A stretch of 64,000 nucleotides of DNA from Diospyros lotus. Lineage: Eukaryota > Streptophyta > Magnoliopsida > Ericales > Ebenaceae. Numbering within the stretch: position 1 is the stretch's first letter; each line of letters opens with the position of its first letter. The notes under the pieces were generated by a model. The model was not told the origin of the DNA, searched no databases, and saw only the letters and a list, made by a program, of their open reading frames with translations. The translations under genes were made by a program, and so were the position numbers. This document shows positions 23,386 to 34,481 of the stretch, one piece after another. The stretch spans positions 27,475,316 to 27,539,315 of the forward strand of contig NC_068339.1 of the NCBI RefSeq assembly GCF_014633365.1, in the 5' to 3' direction.

Positions 23386-23830
23386 GCAAGGTTGTTGGCC
23401 GCAAGGCCCATGGGGGCGCACATGGCGCACTTGGGCTGGGCCTAGGGCGCAGACGGCGAGTTACATGAGCGACATGGGGCATGTAGGCCGTTGGGGCACA
23501 CTAGCAGGTCGCAGGTCACTGCCTGGGCCCCGCCGCGCCATGGGCATGGGTGGGCTTGCCTGTGCACGCACTATTGCGCCAGGCCAGGCCCTGCACATGC
23601 GTGAGTCGCCCCTGGTTGTGCACTGCTCTTGCAGGCCCCACGTGGCTGCGAATTTTGACCTTCTGGTGCATCCGTATGCACCCTGAATCCCAGTTTCGTG
23701 TCACATGACCTTTTTTCCCTTCAATAAGAAACATTTTTCAATACAAAAATACAAACGCAACAATATTTATTAATTTCACAAATATTAACATAATCGAATT
23801 CGCACGTAAGGAATTGAAAAAATTTGACAA
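23386..23830. other. GC-rich repeat segment, no gene
   Basis: About 300 bp are strongly GC-rich, with repeated GGCGCA/GCGCAC phrases, against an AT-rich background. An AT-rich 130 bp then leads to the Copia primer site. Short frames on both strands (for example 23,378-23,686) read as low-complexity with no domain. Confidence 0.4.
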
Positions 23831-24228
23831 TGGCTCTGATACCACTAAAAGTAAAGCTAGATTGTTACGGGGCAAGCAACGTAATTCAAAAATTTTGAAC
23901 ATTACTCTGATACCGGCGAAAGTAAATCATTCACATACAAATAAAATAAATCTAACTTTTAGATTTTCGACTCATTTGTGGATCCAAGCCATCCAAGTGT
24001 CTGACCTCTAACTCGTGATACACGACACGTGTCCATTGGTGAGGAGAGCAGAATAGGAGTGCTAGCTCTTTCTCCTTTTTCGCAGCTTGTGTATGTATGT
24101 AAAGAACCTCCTGTTTCAAATCGATGCGGAATAGAAACATGAGAGAGTGTATAGCAATTTTTCAACTCTTGAAAAACTACATAACTATTAATTAATTTTG
24201 GCCAACCCATAAAGGGATATTTATAGGG
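23831..24228 (-). repeat. Copia primer-binding site and truncated 5' LTR
   Basis: On the minus strand AGTGGTATCAGAGCCA (23,831-23,846) is the initiator-tRNA-Met-type primer site of plant Copia elements. To its right, 23,860-24,228 matches 9,178-9,560 in the same orientation, up to and including the TATA-like box (TATAAATATCCC, minus, near 24,220). The similarity then stops, so U3 is lost. This could be the 5' LTR of the minus Copia-A element at 15-20 kb, which is an inference from orientation and order only. Confidence 0.7.
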
Positions 24229-25949
24229 ACATTATTAAGACACTTGAAGTTTAATAGATAAAGTGACACTCTATATTGATATTGTATATATTTATATTAA
24301 TATGATATATAATATAAAATATCATCACAAACGTTAAATTTATGTTTCTAAATAATAATTTTGTAAAAAAAATAGTACACGACTAAGTCTCAATACCATT
24401 TTTTACATTTTTTAAAAAATTTTGTAAACTATTTAAGTCTCGATATTGCATGATTAAGGTTGACTCCAACAAGGTCATTTTCTAGTCACCAAGCCAAAAA
24501 TTAGAGAGCCAAGGTGAGAAAATCAACTTTAAGAAGGCTTGTCATACCTATTTTCTCTTATCAAAATTTTGATAAAATTGAAAAGGCTCGCCAATGTTGG
24601 CTAGCAAAATCCACTCATCCCTCCTCTTCATCTCTCTCCTTCCCCCCTTCCCACCAATGGCCATTAACACTAGATGAGTAGCAACAATAGTGGTGTAGGC
24701 AAAATTGGAGTTGACGGAGTTGCAGGCATGGTGGATGAGCTGTAGACACTAGATCTAGAGACGACAGTGACAAACAACAACAATAGAGGTGGCAACAAGT
24801 AGAACCAGCAATGATGACTGTGAGCAATAACGGTGGCGGCATCGTCATATTCTTTAGTGTCTTCATAGTTTAATGGCTTTGTGATTTTGTATTTATTTTT
24901 GTATTGGGGGATTGATATTGTGTATTGGTTTATTTGATTATTGATTTGTGTATTTGATTATTAATTTTGTAAATGCGTGTATTTGATTATTTTGCGTATT
25001 TAATTATTGATTATATGTACGTGTGTATCTGATTATTTTGTATATTTGATTATTGATTATGTATATATGTGTATTTGATTATTTTGTGTATTTTAAATAA
25101 TTTTATTAAATAATTATTTTTAAAAATTATTAGTAAATTAAATTTAAAATATATTAAATATTATTAATATTTAATATGGTAATATTTATTATTAAATTGT
25201 AAAATAAATAATAAATTTTTATAGTAGTAAAATTTATATGTAAGGTAAAATAAATAGAATTAAAATTTATTAATAAATAAATAAAATATGGAGTCCAATA
25301 GAAAAGAGAATATGGAGTGTTCTTGAAGCATACATAATTTTTAAGATAAAATTAAAATAAGAAATAAATTATTTATAATATAATAAGTGATATGATTGTG
25401 ATCCTTATTAAAGTTAGTCTAAAGATGAAATTAAACCTCAGAGCCAGAGAGCTCATTGGTGTAAAATTGAAGTTTCAGAACTTATTATATTTTACAGTGA
25501 CATTATTTGCATTAAGTTCTTTTATTTGGTTTGAAATTTTAATTTTATTATATGTAGATTTTTTTTCCAAATTTTCATTGAGAAATCATTTTGCCGGGTG
25601 GGTTAAAATGGATGAAACAGGGAAAGGACAAGAGGTGGAAGACACAGGAAGAAATGGAAAAACGGGTCGGGCCTAACCCAGCCCATTTGATTGAAGTTTG
25701 AACACTTCTAAATTCCCGATGGCCCGAATAGGGAATATACGATTGGATATGACTCAAACCGATTGGGCAATCCGCCGGCAACCCGAACTGTTTTCCACGT
25801 CACCATCGCCGTAGATATTTTGGACCTGCACAAGGAGGGAAGGACATCCGGTACAAAAGCTCCACCAAACTCATTCATGGACATGGTGAAGACTGAACTG
25901 AAGAGAACTCACCAACAAAGGGAGAGCTTTGAATAGATCGAAATCATTG
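24229..25949. other. AT-rich intergenic DNA upstream of PMP22 gene
   Basis: No coding region is supported. The stretch holds AT-rich runs, a CAACAATAG-rich low-complexity patch around 24,680-24,830, and the minisatellite listed next. The last few hundred bases before 25,950 should contain the promoter of the peroxisomal gene, but no clear TATA box was seen. Confidence 0.5.
24890..25095. repeat. Degenerate TGTATTTGATTATT minisatellite
   Basis: About ten imperfect copies of TGTATTTGATTATTGATT occur with variable spacing. Confidence 0.8.
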
Positions 25950-28900
25950 ATGGGGTCGATTGCGAAGAAGGGATTGCAACACTACTTGTTCCAGCTCCAG
26001 CGCCATCCCCTCAGAACTAAGGTTTCTTCTTTATTTCATCAACTGGGTGCCGTTCCATTTACATTGTCTTGTTTGATTGGTTTGCTTGTTTGCCAATTGG
26101 GGTTTTTATTTGTACTTGGGCCAGGCGATTACAGCTGGGGTGTTGTCGGCGATCAGTGATATTATTGCTCAGAAGCTCTCCGGCATACAGAAACTTCAGA
26201 TCCGACGCCTTCTTCTCAAAGTGGTAAACAAGCAAAAGGACATACAATATTTGTTTGATATTGTCTGCTTGTTCAAATTGTAATATGATCTTTGCTAAGA
26301 GCCCTATTCTGTTAGGGTTTGGAAAATTTGAAGTCTTATCATTTTCCTTCTCAGGTTTCTTTGTCTAGATTCATGGAAAGCATACAAGATATATGCATGT
26401 TAATAGTGTCTATCATATGTGATGGGATTTTCTTGTCACTTGCACTTAGGGCACATTATAAGAACCATTTAATATCTCCTATTAAATTGCTTTTTGTTCG
26501 TGAGATGACGTGGCAACCGGTGATTTGCTCACGGGGGCAGATGTATATGGGATGTTTTAGGCAAATTAAGGGGTTCTTTAGTTGTATAGAATGATTTCCA
26601 GTTTTCATTTTCTATAGAAAATTTGGAAAAAGGGGTTCAAATGTTAGAAATATAGAAACTGATTTTCAATTTCAAAAATTAGAATATTCAAAAAAAGCGA
26701 GTTGTTTAATTTATTTTTTATGTAACTTGTGTTAAAGAATGAGATGAAGATGATTTGTGGAAAATTTTTGAAAGACTGAATTTTCCAAATCTGCAAATTA
26801 ATAAGAAAAACTTAGAAAATTCATTTTAGTAGTTTTCCAAGTTTAGTTCAATTTTGAATACTGTGTTTTTACAAATCTCCACTTTTCATTTGGAAAATTT
26901 TTAAATTTAAATACGTTTTCTAGTTTTCCATTTTTCGTGGAGTAATTTTCTGGAAAAATTGGGCAATTTTCCGCAACTGAAAAACCCCTAATGTTCCCAG
27001 CTACATTTGCCTCCGATGAGCCATTCACCACTTGCCATGTCATTACACGAGCAAAAAAGCAATTTAATAGGAGATATTAAGATGCACCAGGGGAGGGCCG
27101 TGGAAGAAAATTTAGATTTTTATGTTCAAGGCGATGGCAATGCCGAGGCTGATGAAATGGCAGTTACAATTATTTATCAGATTTTTAAAGTTTTGATAAC
27201 TTTGTTGTTTATCAAAATTGTGAACATTGAGATTGGCAAACAAACTGCAACTATGTGATCAGCCCATGCCTTGTAGGAAGGGTCTTAAATTTTTCTGATC
27301 CTTACTTCTACAATTAATGGTAACCTTGCTTTGAGTGGCACTACAATATTAATCTTTGAAATTACCAATCCCTCCATGCTAAATTAGTTTAAAATCACTT
27401 ACTTTTTAGGTGATGTGATGATGCTTTTTTTCTCAAAGTGTTGCCTCTTTTAACTTCTAGTACTGCTAATCTTTATTACAGTGCTTGAAAATGCAATTTA
27501 TTGGAAATGGATCTTTTGTTTTAAAATTTTTTGCTATCTTTGAGGTGATTACCGTTTCTACAAATCGTATAAAATGTTCAAATGACTTTCAATATGGAAA
27601 TTCCTCTTTCAATGATGTGAAACAAAATTCAATATGCAATTTTGAAGGAAATTTGTATAGTATACTGATATCTTCGTCATTATTTTATGATAAATCCTAG
27701 TTTTGATTGCCTCCATGCACTTAATTAGGTGTGTTTTACTGGTTTCCTCTTTTTAGTACTGATATGGCATTCTATCATCAAGCGAATCTGAGTCAATGTA
27801 GGCTTACAAATGGTCATTTGTTGAATCTGAGGTTGCATAAGTTTGTCTCCATGATTCATCAATACTAACAAGGATGAATGCAGGTTTTTGGATTTGCATA
27901 TCTTGGACCATTTGGGCATTTTCTACACATATTGCTGGATAAACTCTTCAAAGGAAAGAAGGATTCCAAAACAGTAGCTAAGAAGGTATACCTTGCTCTT
28001 GGCTTGCATGCTGAAGGCAGCTGTTATTAAGTTTGGGATTTAAAAATTGCTGGGTGTCCCTAGTGCACAAGGCTCTCTACTGGCGTCTTATCCTTACTTC
28101 GCAAAGAGGCTGTTTCCACAACTCAAACCTTAACCTTAATATTGTTACTGGGGCTCCCCCTCTAGTTTTTCTTGAATTTTAGTACACTAGGATAAATCAA
28201 CCTTGCTGGTGTCACTTGAGCTGTTATATTTCAGGTGGTGCTGGAACAATTGACTTCTTCTCCATGGAACAACTTGCTTTTCATGATTTACTATGGATTG
28301 GTTGTCGAGGGTACGTTTTACATCAGAACTTGAAATGCTTAGGTTTATGTTTAGTTATTCTTTTCTAAAAGATAAGTATGAGAGTGATTGAAAGTTCATT
28401 ACTTCCCTTGGGAACACTGCCTGGCTATCTCTGATCAAGGATGAACTTTTTATACACAATTTGCAACTGATTTTCAGCATTCGAAGGCCAAACTATGTGC
28501 AAGGAAATAAGAATACTAAATTGTTCCTTATGAACCCTTAGCCTTGTCTTTGGATATGTTATGCATCCAACATTCTGCAAAGAATATTTGATAGTTCATA
28601 GTTCAACATTCTCCACTTCAGGGAGGTAGCCAGCTTGAAAGAAAAAGAAAAGAAAGAAATTAAATTAATTTCAAGTCAAATCTCATCTGAATATAACTTT
28701 GTAAAATGCACAGAAAGGCCATGGATCCATGTGAAGTCTAAGGTCAAAGTGGATTATCCGAAAGTGCAGTATACGGCTTGGACGGTATTTCATTTTTCTC
28801 ATCTGTTATGAAATAGCCATCTTATACTGATATGTGAATGCTATCTATAATCAACTTAATTACCATCTTCTGCTACAAAATAATATATGCATTTCATGAA

Positions 28901-29183
28901 CTATCACTATGACAAACATACAGTTCTGGCCGGTCGTGGGATGGGTGAACCACCAATACATACCGCTGCAGTTCCGCGTCATCTTCCACAGCATTGTTGC
29001 ATGTTGTTGGTATGTACTTTTATCTCCCATTTTTTGGGTTCCCCTTTAAACATTGATGTGTTTCTCTTTTTTAGTTCCATTGCTATCATTTTCAAGTGAA
29101 ATGGCGCTTCAATCTCTTTTATCCTTCTATCTTCTAGGGGAATATTTTTGAATCTAAGAGCAAGGTCCATCACCAAAAGTTAA
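25950..29183 (+). CDS. PMP22: Mpv17/PMP22 family peroxisomal membrane protein
   Basis: Seven exons give an open 183-aa protein: 25,950-26,021, 26,125-26,223, 27,884-27,985, 28,235-28,310, 28,714-28,784, 28,924-29,009 and 29,138-29,183. All introns are GT/AG and phases join cleanly. The start is the ATG giving MGSIAKKGLQHYL; an earlier in-frame TTG is not used. Family marks are HPLRTKAITAGVLSAISD, YLGPFGHFLH, LLFMIYYGLV, RPW, the WPVVGWVNHQYIPLQFRV signature near residues 140-157 and the C-terminal WGIFLNLRARS. The family has four membrane segments. PMP22 sits in the peroxisomal membrane and is thought to affect pore-like permeability; the exact transport role is not settled. Length is close to Arabidopsis PMP22 (190 aa). 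One oddity: the usual EGRPW reads EERPW across the exon 4/5 junction. Intron 2 (1,660 bp) carries a nested MITE. Confidence 0.95.
26469..27080. mobile_element. Long-armed inverted-repeat element in PMP22 intron 2
   Basis: The arm at 26,469-26,549 is the reverse complement, at roughly 80 percent by eye, of 27,000-27,080. Both arms include TTAATATCTCCTATTAAATT without mismatch. The arms surround a second, younger MITE. Without that insert the element would be a foldback of about 190 bp. Outer target duplication could not be placed. Confidence 0.75.
26570..26988. mobile_element. PIF/Harbinger (Tourist-like) MITE, 419 bp, TSD TAA
   Basis: Terminal inverted repeats are GGGGTTCTTTAGTTG at the left and GGGGTTTTTCAGTTG read inward from the right (13 of 15 match). 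TAA lies directly outside each end (26,567-26,569 and 26,989-26,991). The interior is AT-rich and non-coding. The 3-bp TWA-type duplication supports PIF/Harbinger mobilisation. It sits in the loop of the older inverted-repeat element. Confidence 0.85.
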
Positions 29184-30500
29184 GCGATCTAAAGGATTTT
29201 ATCAATTAGACTCTGCCTCATATCGGAGATTAGTGTTTTATGGTTATCAGCCTATTCTATGTAACTCTCATCTGGTTGAAAACTGTTGCCTTCCCTTTCT
29301 CTTGGATTTATTAGCAATTTTTTGCTTATCTGGATTGTTAACTCCATGTATGTTGTATCTACCATGTACAACCAAAAAAAAAATGAAAGTACACAAGTTT
29401 CTGTTATATTATTTTAGTCGTTCCATTTGTCACGACTCAATCTCTCATCAATTTTGTATTAGGGAAGTTTTTTGTACATTAATTGGTCTTATTGAACTCA
29501 AAAATCAACTTCAACTTACAGTTCCGGATCAAGTTCATTATCTTTCAAGTTCTTTAAGATTGGATCATACGCCACACACACAAATCAAGAGAAAGAGGAC
29601 ACAAAATTTAACGTGATTCAGTCTCAAAAACTTCCCGTTCAATCAATGATAACGTAGATTTTGAGTGGAAAAATTATGAACTATCTCAATCTTCACAATT
29701 CTAAATAACTAGTTGGTTAATCACTACTAGATGACTTGGGTTATTGAGTTGTGGCGCACACACTCTCAATATGTTGATCTCTACTAGAGGTTGCACCTAT
29801 TATTTATAGGCATCTACCTTGGTCAGATTGGATGTTCTACCTCTATAATCTCTATTCAACGTTGAATTGGACTTTATGAGATGAGTTCACCCCTATTTCT
29901 ATATGGTTTAAATTTGAAGGGTTGCCAAATACATGTGATATCAAAGTTGATGTAGAGTCGCTAAGTCATGAGAATGCACTTTGAGAATTCGGTTGACTTA
30001 GAACAGAAATTTGATTAGAGCAAGATGGCTGGGAAGGTAGTTTAGGATCTAGTTTTGTTATAGAATGCAAGAATTCAGAAGTCAATACATTGCCGGCAGA
30101 ACTAATGTGATAACATGTGCAAGTATATAATAATATGCCATCTTTGTTCTCCGATCCATGAGAGGGCACACAACTCACCAAGCATCTACCCCTTCCAGTA
30201 GAGTTTGGTTGTATAAATTGTGGCTTGTCAACGAAGACTTCTTGCCCAAAACTGCTTTGGTGGCCTGTCGATTTCTAGTTGATTCTGAGCAGTGGACAAG
30301 GCAAAAGAACACTGTCAAGCAGAAGAGACAATGACCCAGTTTGGTTATATAGCTCAGTAGCATGCCATAAAGGTCAGCTGGGACTTGAATATTATTTAGT
30401 GGGGTGCATCTTCTCAACGATAACAATGATAACAATTATAATCGAAAAAGTTAAGGTTTGAGTCGCAAAAATAATCTCTTTGTAGAAGAAGGAAGAGACG
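29184..30500. other. Intergenic DNA with LTR-like traces
   Basis: No gene is supported. Around 29,550-29,900 a minus-strand TATAAATAATAGG box and AACTCATCTCATAA-like flanks resemble a worn LTR promoter in minus orientation. Open frames on the minus strand at 29,966-30,435 have no recognised domain and overlap in different frames, so they are left uncalled. Confidence 0.4.
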
Positions 30501-30518
30501 ATTGTGTAGTCATTAAAT

Positions 30519-30547
<29 letters not shown>
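30519..30547. repeat. Homopolymer run of 29 G
   Basis: An uninterrupted G run lies at the place where the other SIRE-like LTRs have a 5-6-base G tract next to GTGAATT. It is either a real expansion of that tract or an assembly or sequencing artefact. Confidence 0.95.
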
Positions 30548-30549
<2 letters not shown>

Positions 30550-31319
30550 GTGAATTATGCTTCACTCAACAAATTGTAAATTTAAAAACTTGCTGAAAAC
30601 AAATTGTAAATTTAGAAACTTGCTGAAAATAGGAACTCACAATTTACAGAGGGTTTGGCCCCACTACTTATCTCCACTACCTTAATTGTTCACTAAGAAT
30701 TTTAACCAACTTACTAAATAATTTTTGAATGCGATCAGCTAAAACCCCTTAATTATACAGTTTTTTAAGGATCAATCGAAATTACTATCTTTTCTTGGAT
30801 CAAGCAAAACCAACAACACCGTACTATAAGCTAAGGTTTGTAACAAGAAGAGAAGGTATCAATAAGGCTCAAAAGAATGGGGCATCTCTCAATTTACAGA
30901 GGGTCAAGAATAGGAACTCAACATAGTCTCTCTGCCTTTTACAATACAAATGATGTATATTATGATGACTCTTTGAACTCTTTTGAGGATGGCTTGGAGA
31001 ATGATCAAGTTGTAGCTTATATGAATGTCTATATAATTCTTGTTCACTTCTTCCCCTTTTATAGCTTCCTGTCTTGAATGTTCTTCTGTGCTTGTCCAAT
31101 GGTCAAAAAAATAAACTTATTTTCTACAGAGACATTCTTATTCCAATGATTACAAATTCATCATAAATTCAATCTTCATTCTATTTTTATCAAATAATCT
31201 TCGGACTGCATTTAATGCACCAATCATTATCCAAAAAAGGAATTCTGCGAGCATTAAATAAATGCTCAAACAACGGCTAGTAACGACTATAATTTCAAAT
31301 TGTAGCATATAGATTCTCA

Positions 31320-32135
31320 AATGAAAAAATAAGGATAGTCGGTTCGATTAGCACATACTCGAGTTAATATTTGATATAATTGATTAAATATAAACTTTAC
31401 TTGATTGCAAGAATCACATAGTTAATTATTATTTGGAATATAGAGAATCACTGTTTAATTGAATTCACTCTATTAAGTTATACTACATACTTGATTGCAT
31501 AAATAACACTATTCGAATACCAAATAACTTACGATTAATTAGCAAATATGCTTTAGAAAGACCATACTTGATTGCATAAATAACACTATTCGAATACCAA
31601 ATAACTTACGATTAATTAGCAAATATGCTTTAGAAAGACCACTTGATTGAGTATTTTTGGTATTCAATTGGTGATGTTATCATTTTAGTTTTACATACCT
31701 GATAGTTGATTTGAATGATAAGATATAAATACTTGCTCTTTTTTTTTCAAAGTATTCGACTATGATATATTAAGTTTATTCAACTAAGGATAATTATATT
31801 CGATTGATAATAAATTCTAGTCTATTGTTGTTAAGGTACTAAGACTTACATGATGCAACTTATTTATTACTAGATTGGAAGAATATTTTAATTGATTTAA
31901 GATGTAAGCACAAATGCTTGATATTTTAGCACATTATCTCTACTCCATTTGTTAAACAACTCACTCAATTGATGTCTTAGATACTTGAAAACAATATAAA
32001 CACTCGATTTGATATATACATTTGATATTAACAAGTTAATGCTCGATTGAGTCTTACCAAATTTGTTTAGATACTCGATTACAGTAAATTCAAATATTTG
32101 ACTACTCGATTGTGAGCCATAGGTACTTGATTATT
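31320..32135. repeat. Array of ACTCGATT-like motifs in LTR U3
   Basis: More than a dozen variants occur, including ACTCGATT (about 32,003, 32,045, 32,078 and 32,104), ACTTGATT (31,399, 31,489, 31,566 and 32,126), ACTCGAGT (31,351), ATTCGAAT (31,510 and 31,587) and ATTCGATT. They lie in U3, upstream of the minus-strand TATA box. Confidence 0.85.
31487..31640. repeat. 77-bp perfect tandem duplication
   Basis: Two copies of a 77-bp unit (TTGATTGCAT at 31,491 and 31,568) lie within the motif array and look identical by eye. Confidence 0.92.
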
Positions 32136-32206
32136 AATTAAAATTTTGCATAAGTATTATATCATCAGCATCATAATCAAAACATCGTTAATATATTAAT
32201 CCAACA

Positions 32207-34481
32207 AGTTCTTCTAAAGAAACCCATTATCGATGATGGGAGTCTACAAGTTCTGGTCTAGAGATTGAGTCACCGCAGTCTAGTTGGAAGATGCATAATT
32301 TTAGTTTCTGATCTAGTCCTGGCAGCAAACCAGAAATCAAAATTTTAATAGAAAAAAACTTCCCTTTAGCTCCTTATGCACACAACTAGCAACTCAATTC
32401 TTTAATTATTTTCTTCTGTTTTTTGTCTCTCTTTTTTCTCTTCCGCAAATTACTACTGTTGGCCTACCTCGTGTGTGCTCACCGTCGACCTGTGCTAGCA
32501 TCAGCAGCAAGTTCCTCATGCCACTATTGTCATCCATCGAACCATCATCGCTGTCGGTTGTGCCCTACACAACCGTGTCGTTCACGGCTTACTTGCTCTA
32601 CTATACTCTTATCTTCGTTGCCTACCAACCATCTCGCCGGGCTTGTGTTGCTATAGGCCATCGTTATTGTGGGGCTTGCGCCTTAACTAAGCTTTGGACG
32701 AAAACTACAAGGTTGGACTGATTTGGACCAAGCTAGTCTAGTCTTCAGTCCGTGTTTTTGTAGATTTTTAAGTCCCAGTTTAGTCCCATCAAAACTAGTT
32801 GTACATCCCTAGTCGATGAGGCACAATGGGTTCTCTAGAAGTGGAATAACCCATTGACCAGTTAGAAGAACTCATTGGTGGTGATGGGCTCTCTAGATCT
32901 GTTGACCATAAATTTTTTAATTATTTTATTTTTTTGTATATTAAACGGAGAGATCTATAGAGAGGTATTTTGAGAATTTCAATAAATATTAGTCATTGTT
33001 TAACAGTAGCTATACAATTTAAAAAGTCAAGAAAGGGACGTATCGTTTTAAAAACTACAAGGATAATTTGTGCATTTTTATTAAATTTTTGGGAAGACGT
33101 GAAATTTATCCTAAATATTTAGATGGAAATGGGCTTAATGTCCGTAAGTCAACTTCGTGCTATTGAGCTGCCAGTGCCGGGCTAGCGTACAGCAGCGTCG
33201 TCGAGCATATGAAGCTTCATGCTAGTGTTTGTCTCGCCGTACCACCACCATTAGATCCACAAAAGCCGGCAGCAGGCAGCAGGCAGCCGGCGGGCTGGAC
33301 ACTTGTCGGGTTACTTAATAACTTAATTGTTATCTGTGGCATACCTCCTTCTCCTTCTCCTCCTCCTCCACATTATATATTATCACATCTCCTTCTAATT
33401 TTTTCGCATTTTAAGGTACCAAATACTTCTATATACGGTAACAGTTTTTAACATTAATTTTGTAAACATAATGAATGGCATTAGTTGGTTTGAGTTAGTA
33501 TCGCCAAAAGAGGAGGGAAGAAAGAATGATGGCTTCTCCCACCCACCACAATCATTCCATGTAATGTAATCATATTGTACTGCCTCACTCTTCCTTTTCA
33601 GTCATTTTAAGAATTTTCTTCTTATTTTTATTAGTCTTCAAAAATATAATATTTCATCCCAATTGACATTTTACCTTCTTTAGTATTAGTTTACGCGTGA
33701 TTTGTGAGAAATTAATCAATTAATTAATTATGGGTGTCAGTCCACCCTCCACTCTCCACTGTTCCTCTGTACTTGCAATCAAGGCCCGGCCTTGTAAGTA
33801 ATAATTGAACAAACCTAACTAACTACCCCAACTAACAGTCTATCTGCTTCCAACGCCTTGCTGCCCCACTGCACTGCCTCCAATTCAAACACTCAAATGA
33901 GAGAGAAAAAGATAAAAAGGCTTGGGGTTTTATTTTATGTTATTGGCTAAGGATAAATTTGTCTGAAATAAATTATATTACATTCTCATGATCACTTACT
34001 AAAGTAACTTTTTCAAGTCTTATGGTGGGAAATTGATTCCCGCAGAAATACTAAACGTCCAATTCACTTTTTCTTAATTAAATTTTAAAGAATTTTCGAG
34101 TCATACTCTTAACTGCCAAACACAACCTTATAATAATATGTAACATATTATCGTTTGTATTTAATTTAAATTATCACGGCAATTGACGGTTTTGACGGGG
34201 GACGGCCAGAAGTGTTATGGACTTCTATGAAATTTCAGAAAGTACAGGGACTCAAGCGGAGTTAAAACACAGTTGAAGGACCTTGCTATGAAAATGTACA
34301 AAATGTCGTCTTTCGAAGTATAGAGGGGCAGCGGGCAGGCAACCTCGTTCCTCCTCTTCATTCCTCAATCTCAGCTCTCTCTCTCTCTCTCTCCCTCCCC
34401 CTTCAACACGGCAAATCAGTGCTGTCCAAATCCACAGTCAAAGCAAAGCCATTGATCTGAGTCGCCCACCGGTTCACCGCC
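32207..34481. other. Intergenic DNA, promoter side of BAP31-like gene
   Basis: No coding region is supported; the frames around 32,423-32,721 are low-complexity without domains. A CT-repeat tract at 34,375-34,405, about 80 bp before the BAP31-like ATG, is a typical TATA-less plant promoter/leader Y-patch. Confidence 0.5.

Larger units (their letters stand above)
30503..32206 (-). mobile_element. SIRE-like LTR, minus orientation, about 1.7 kb
   Basis: Layout matches the other two SIRE-like LTRs. The minus-strand end has a C-tract just before CAC-like sequence (here expanded to 29), then a CCACTACCTTAA phrase (30,686 region) also seen in the 18-kb copy, a CTATAAAAGGGG box near 31,060 (minus), and a start at CCAACA (32,201-32,206, minus TGTTGG). 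The left edge is uncertain by about 20 bp and no target duplication was found, so solo status is unproven. Confidence 0.7.

Noticed and set aside
24615..24866. Minus-strand 83-codon frame
   Set aside because: Derived from a CAACAATAG-rich low-complexity patch; no domain.
29966..30435. Overlapping minus-strand frames of 71 and 86 codons
   Set aside because: I could not recognise a domain and the frames conflict. Possibly a decayed gene fragment, but not supportable.
32423..32721. Plus-strand frames beginning MSLFFLF and MCSPST
   Set aside because: Low-complexity Ser/Cys/Leu content, two frames open at once, no domain and no splice context.
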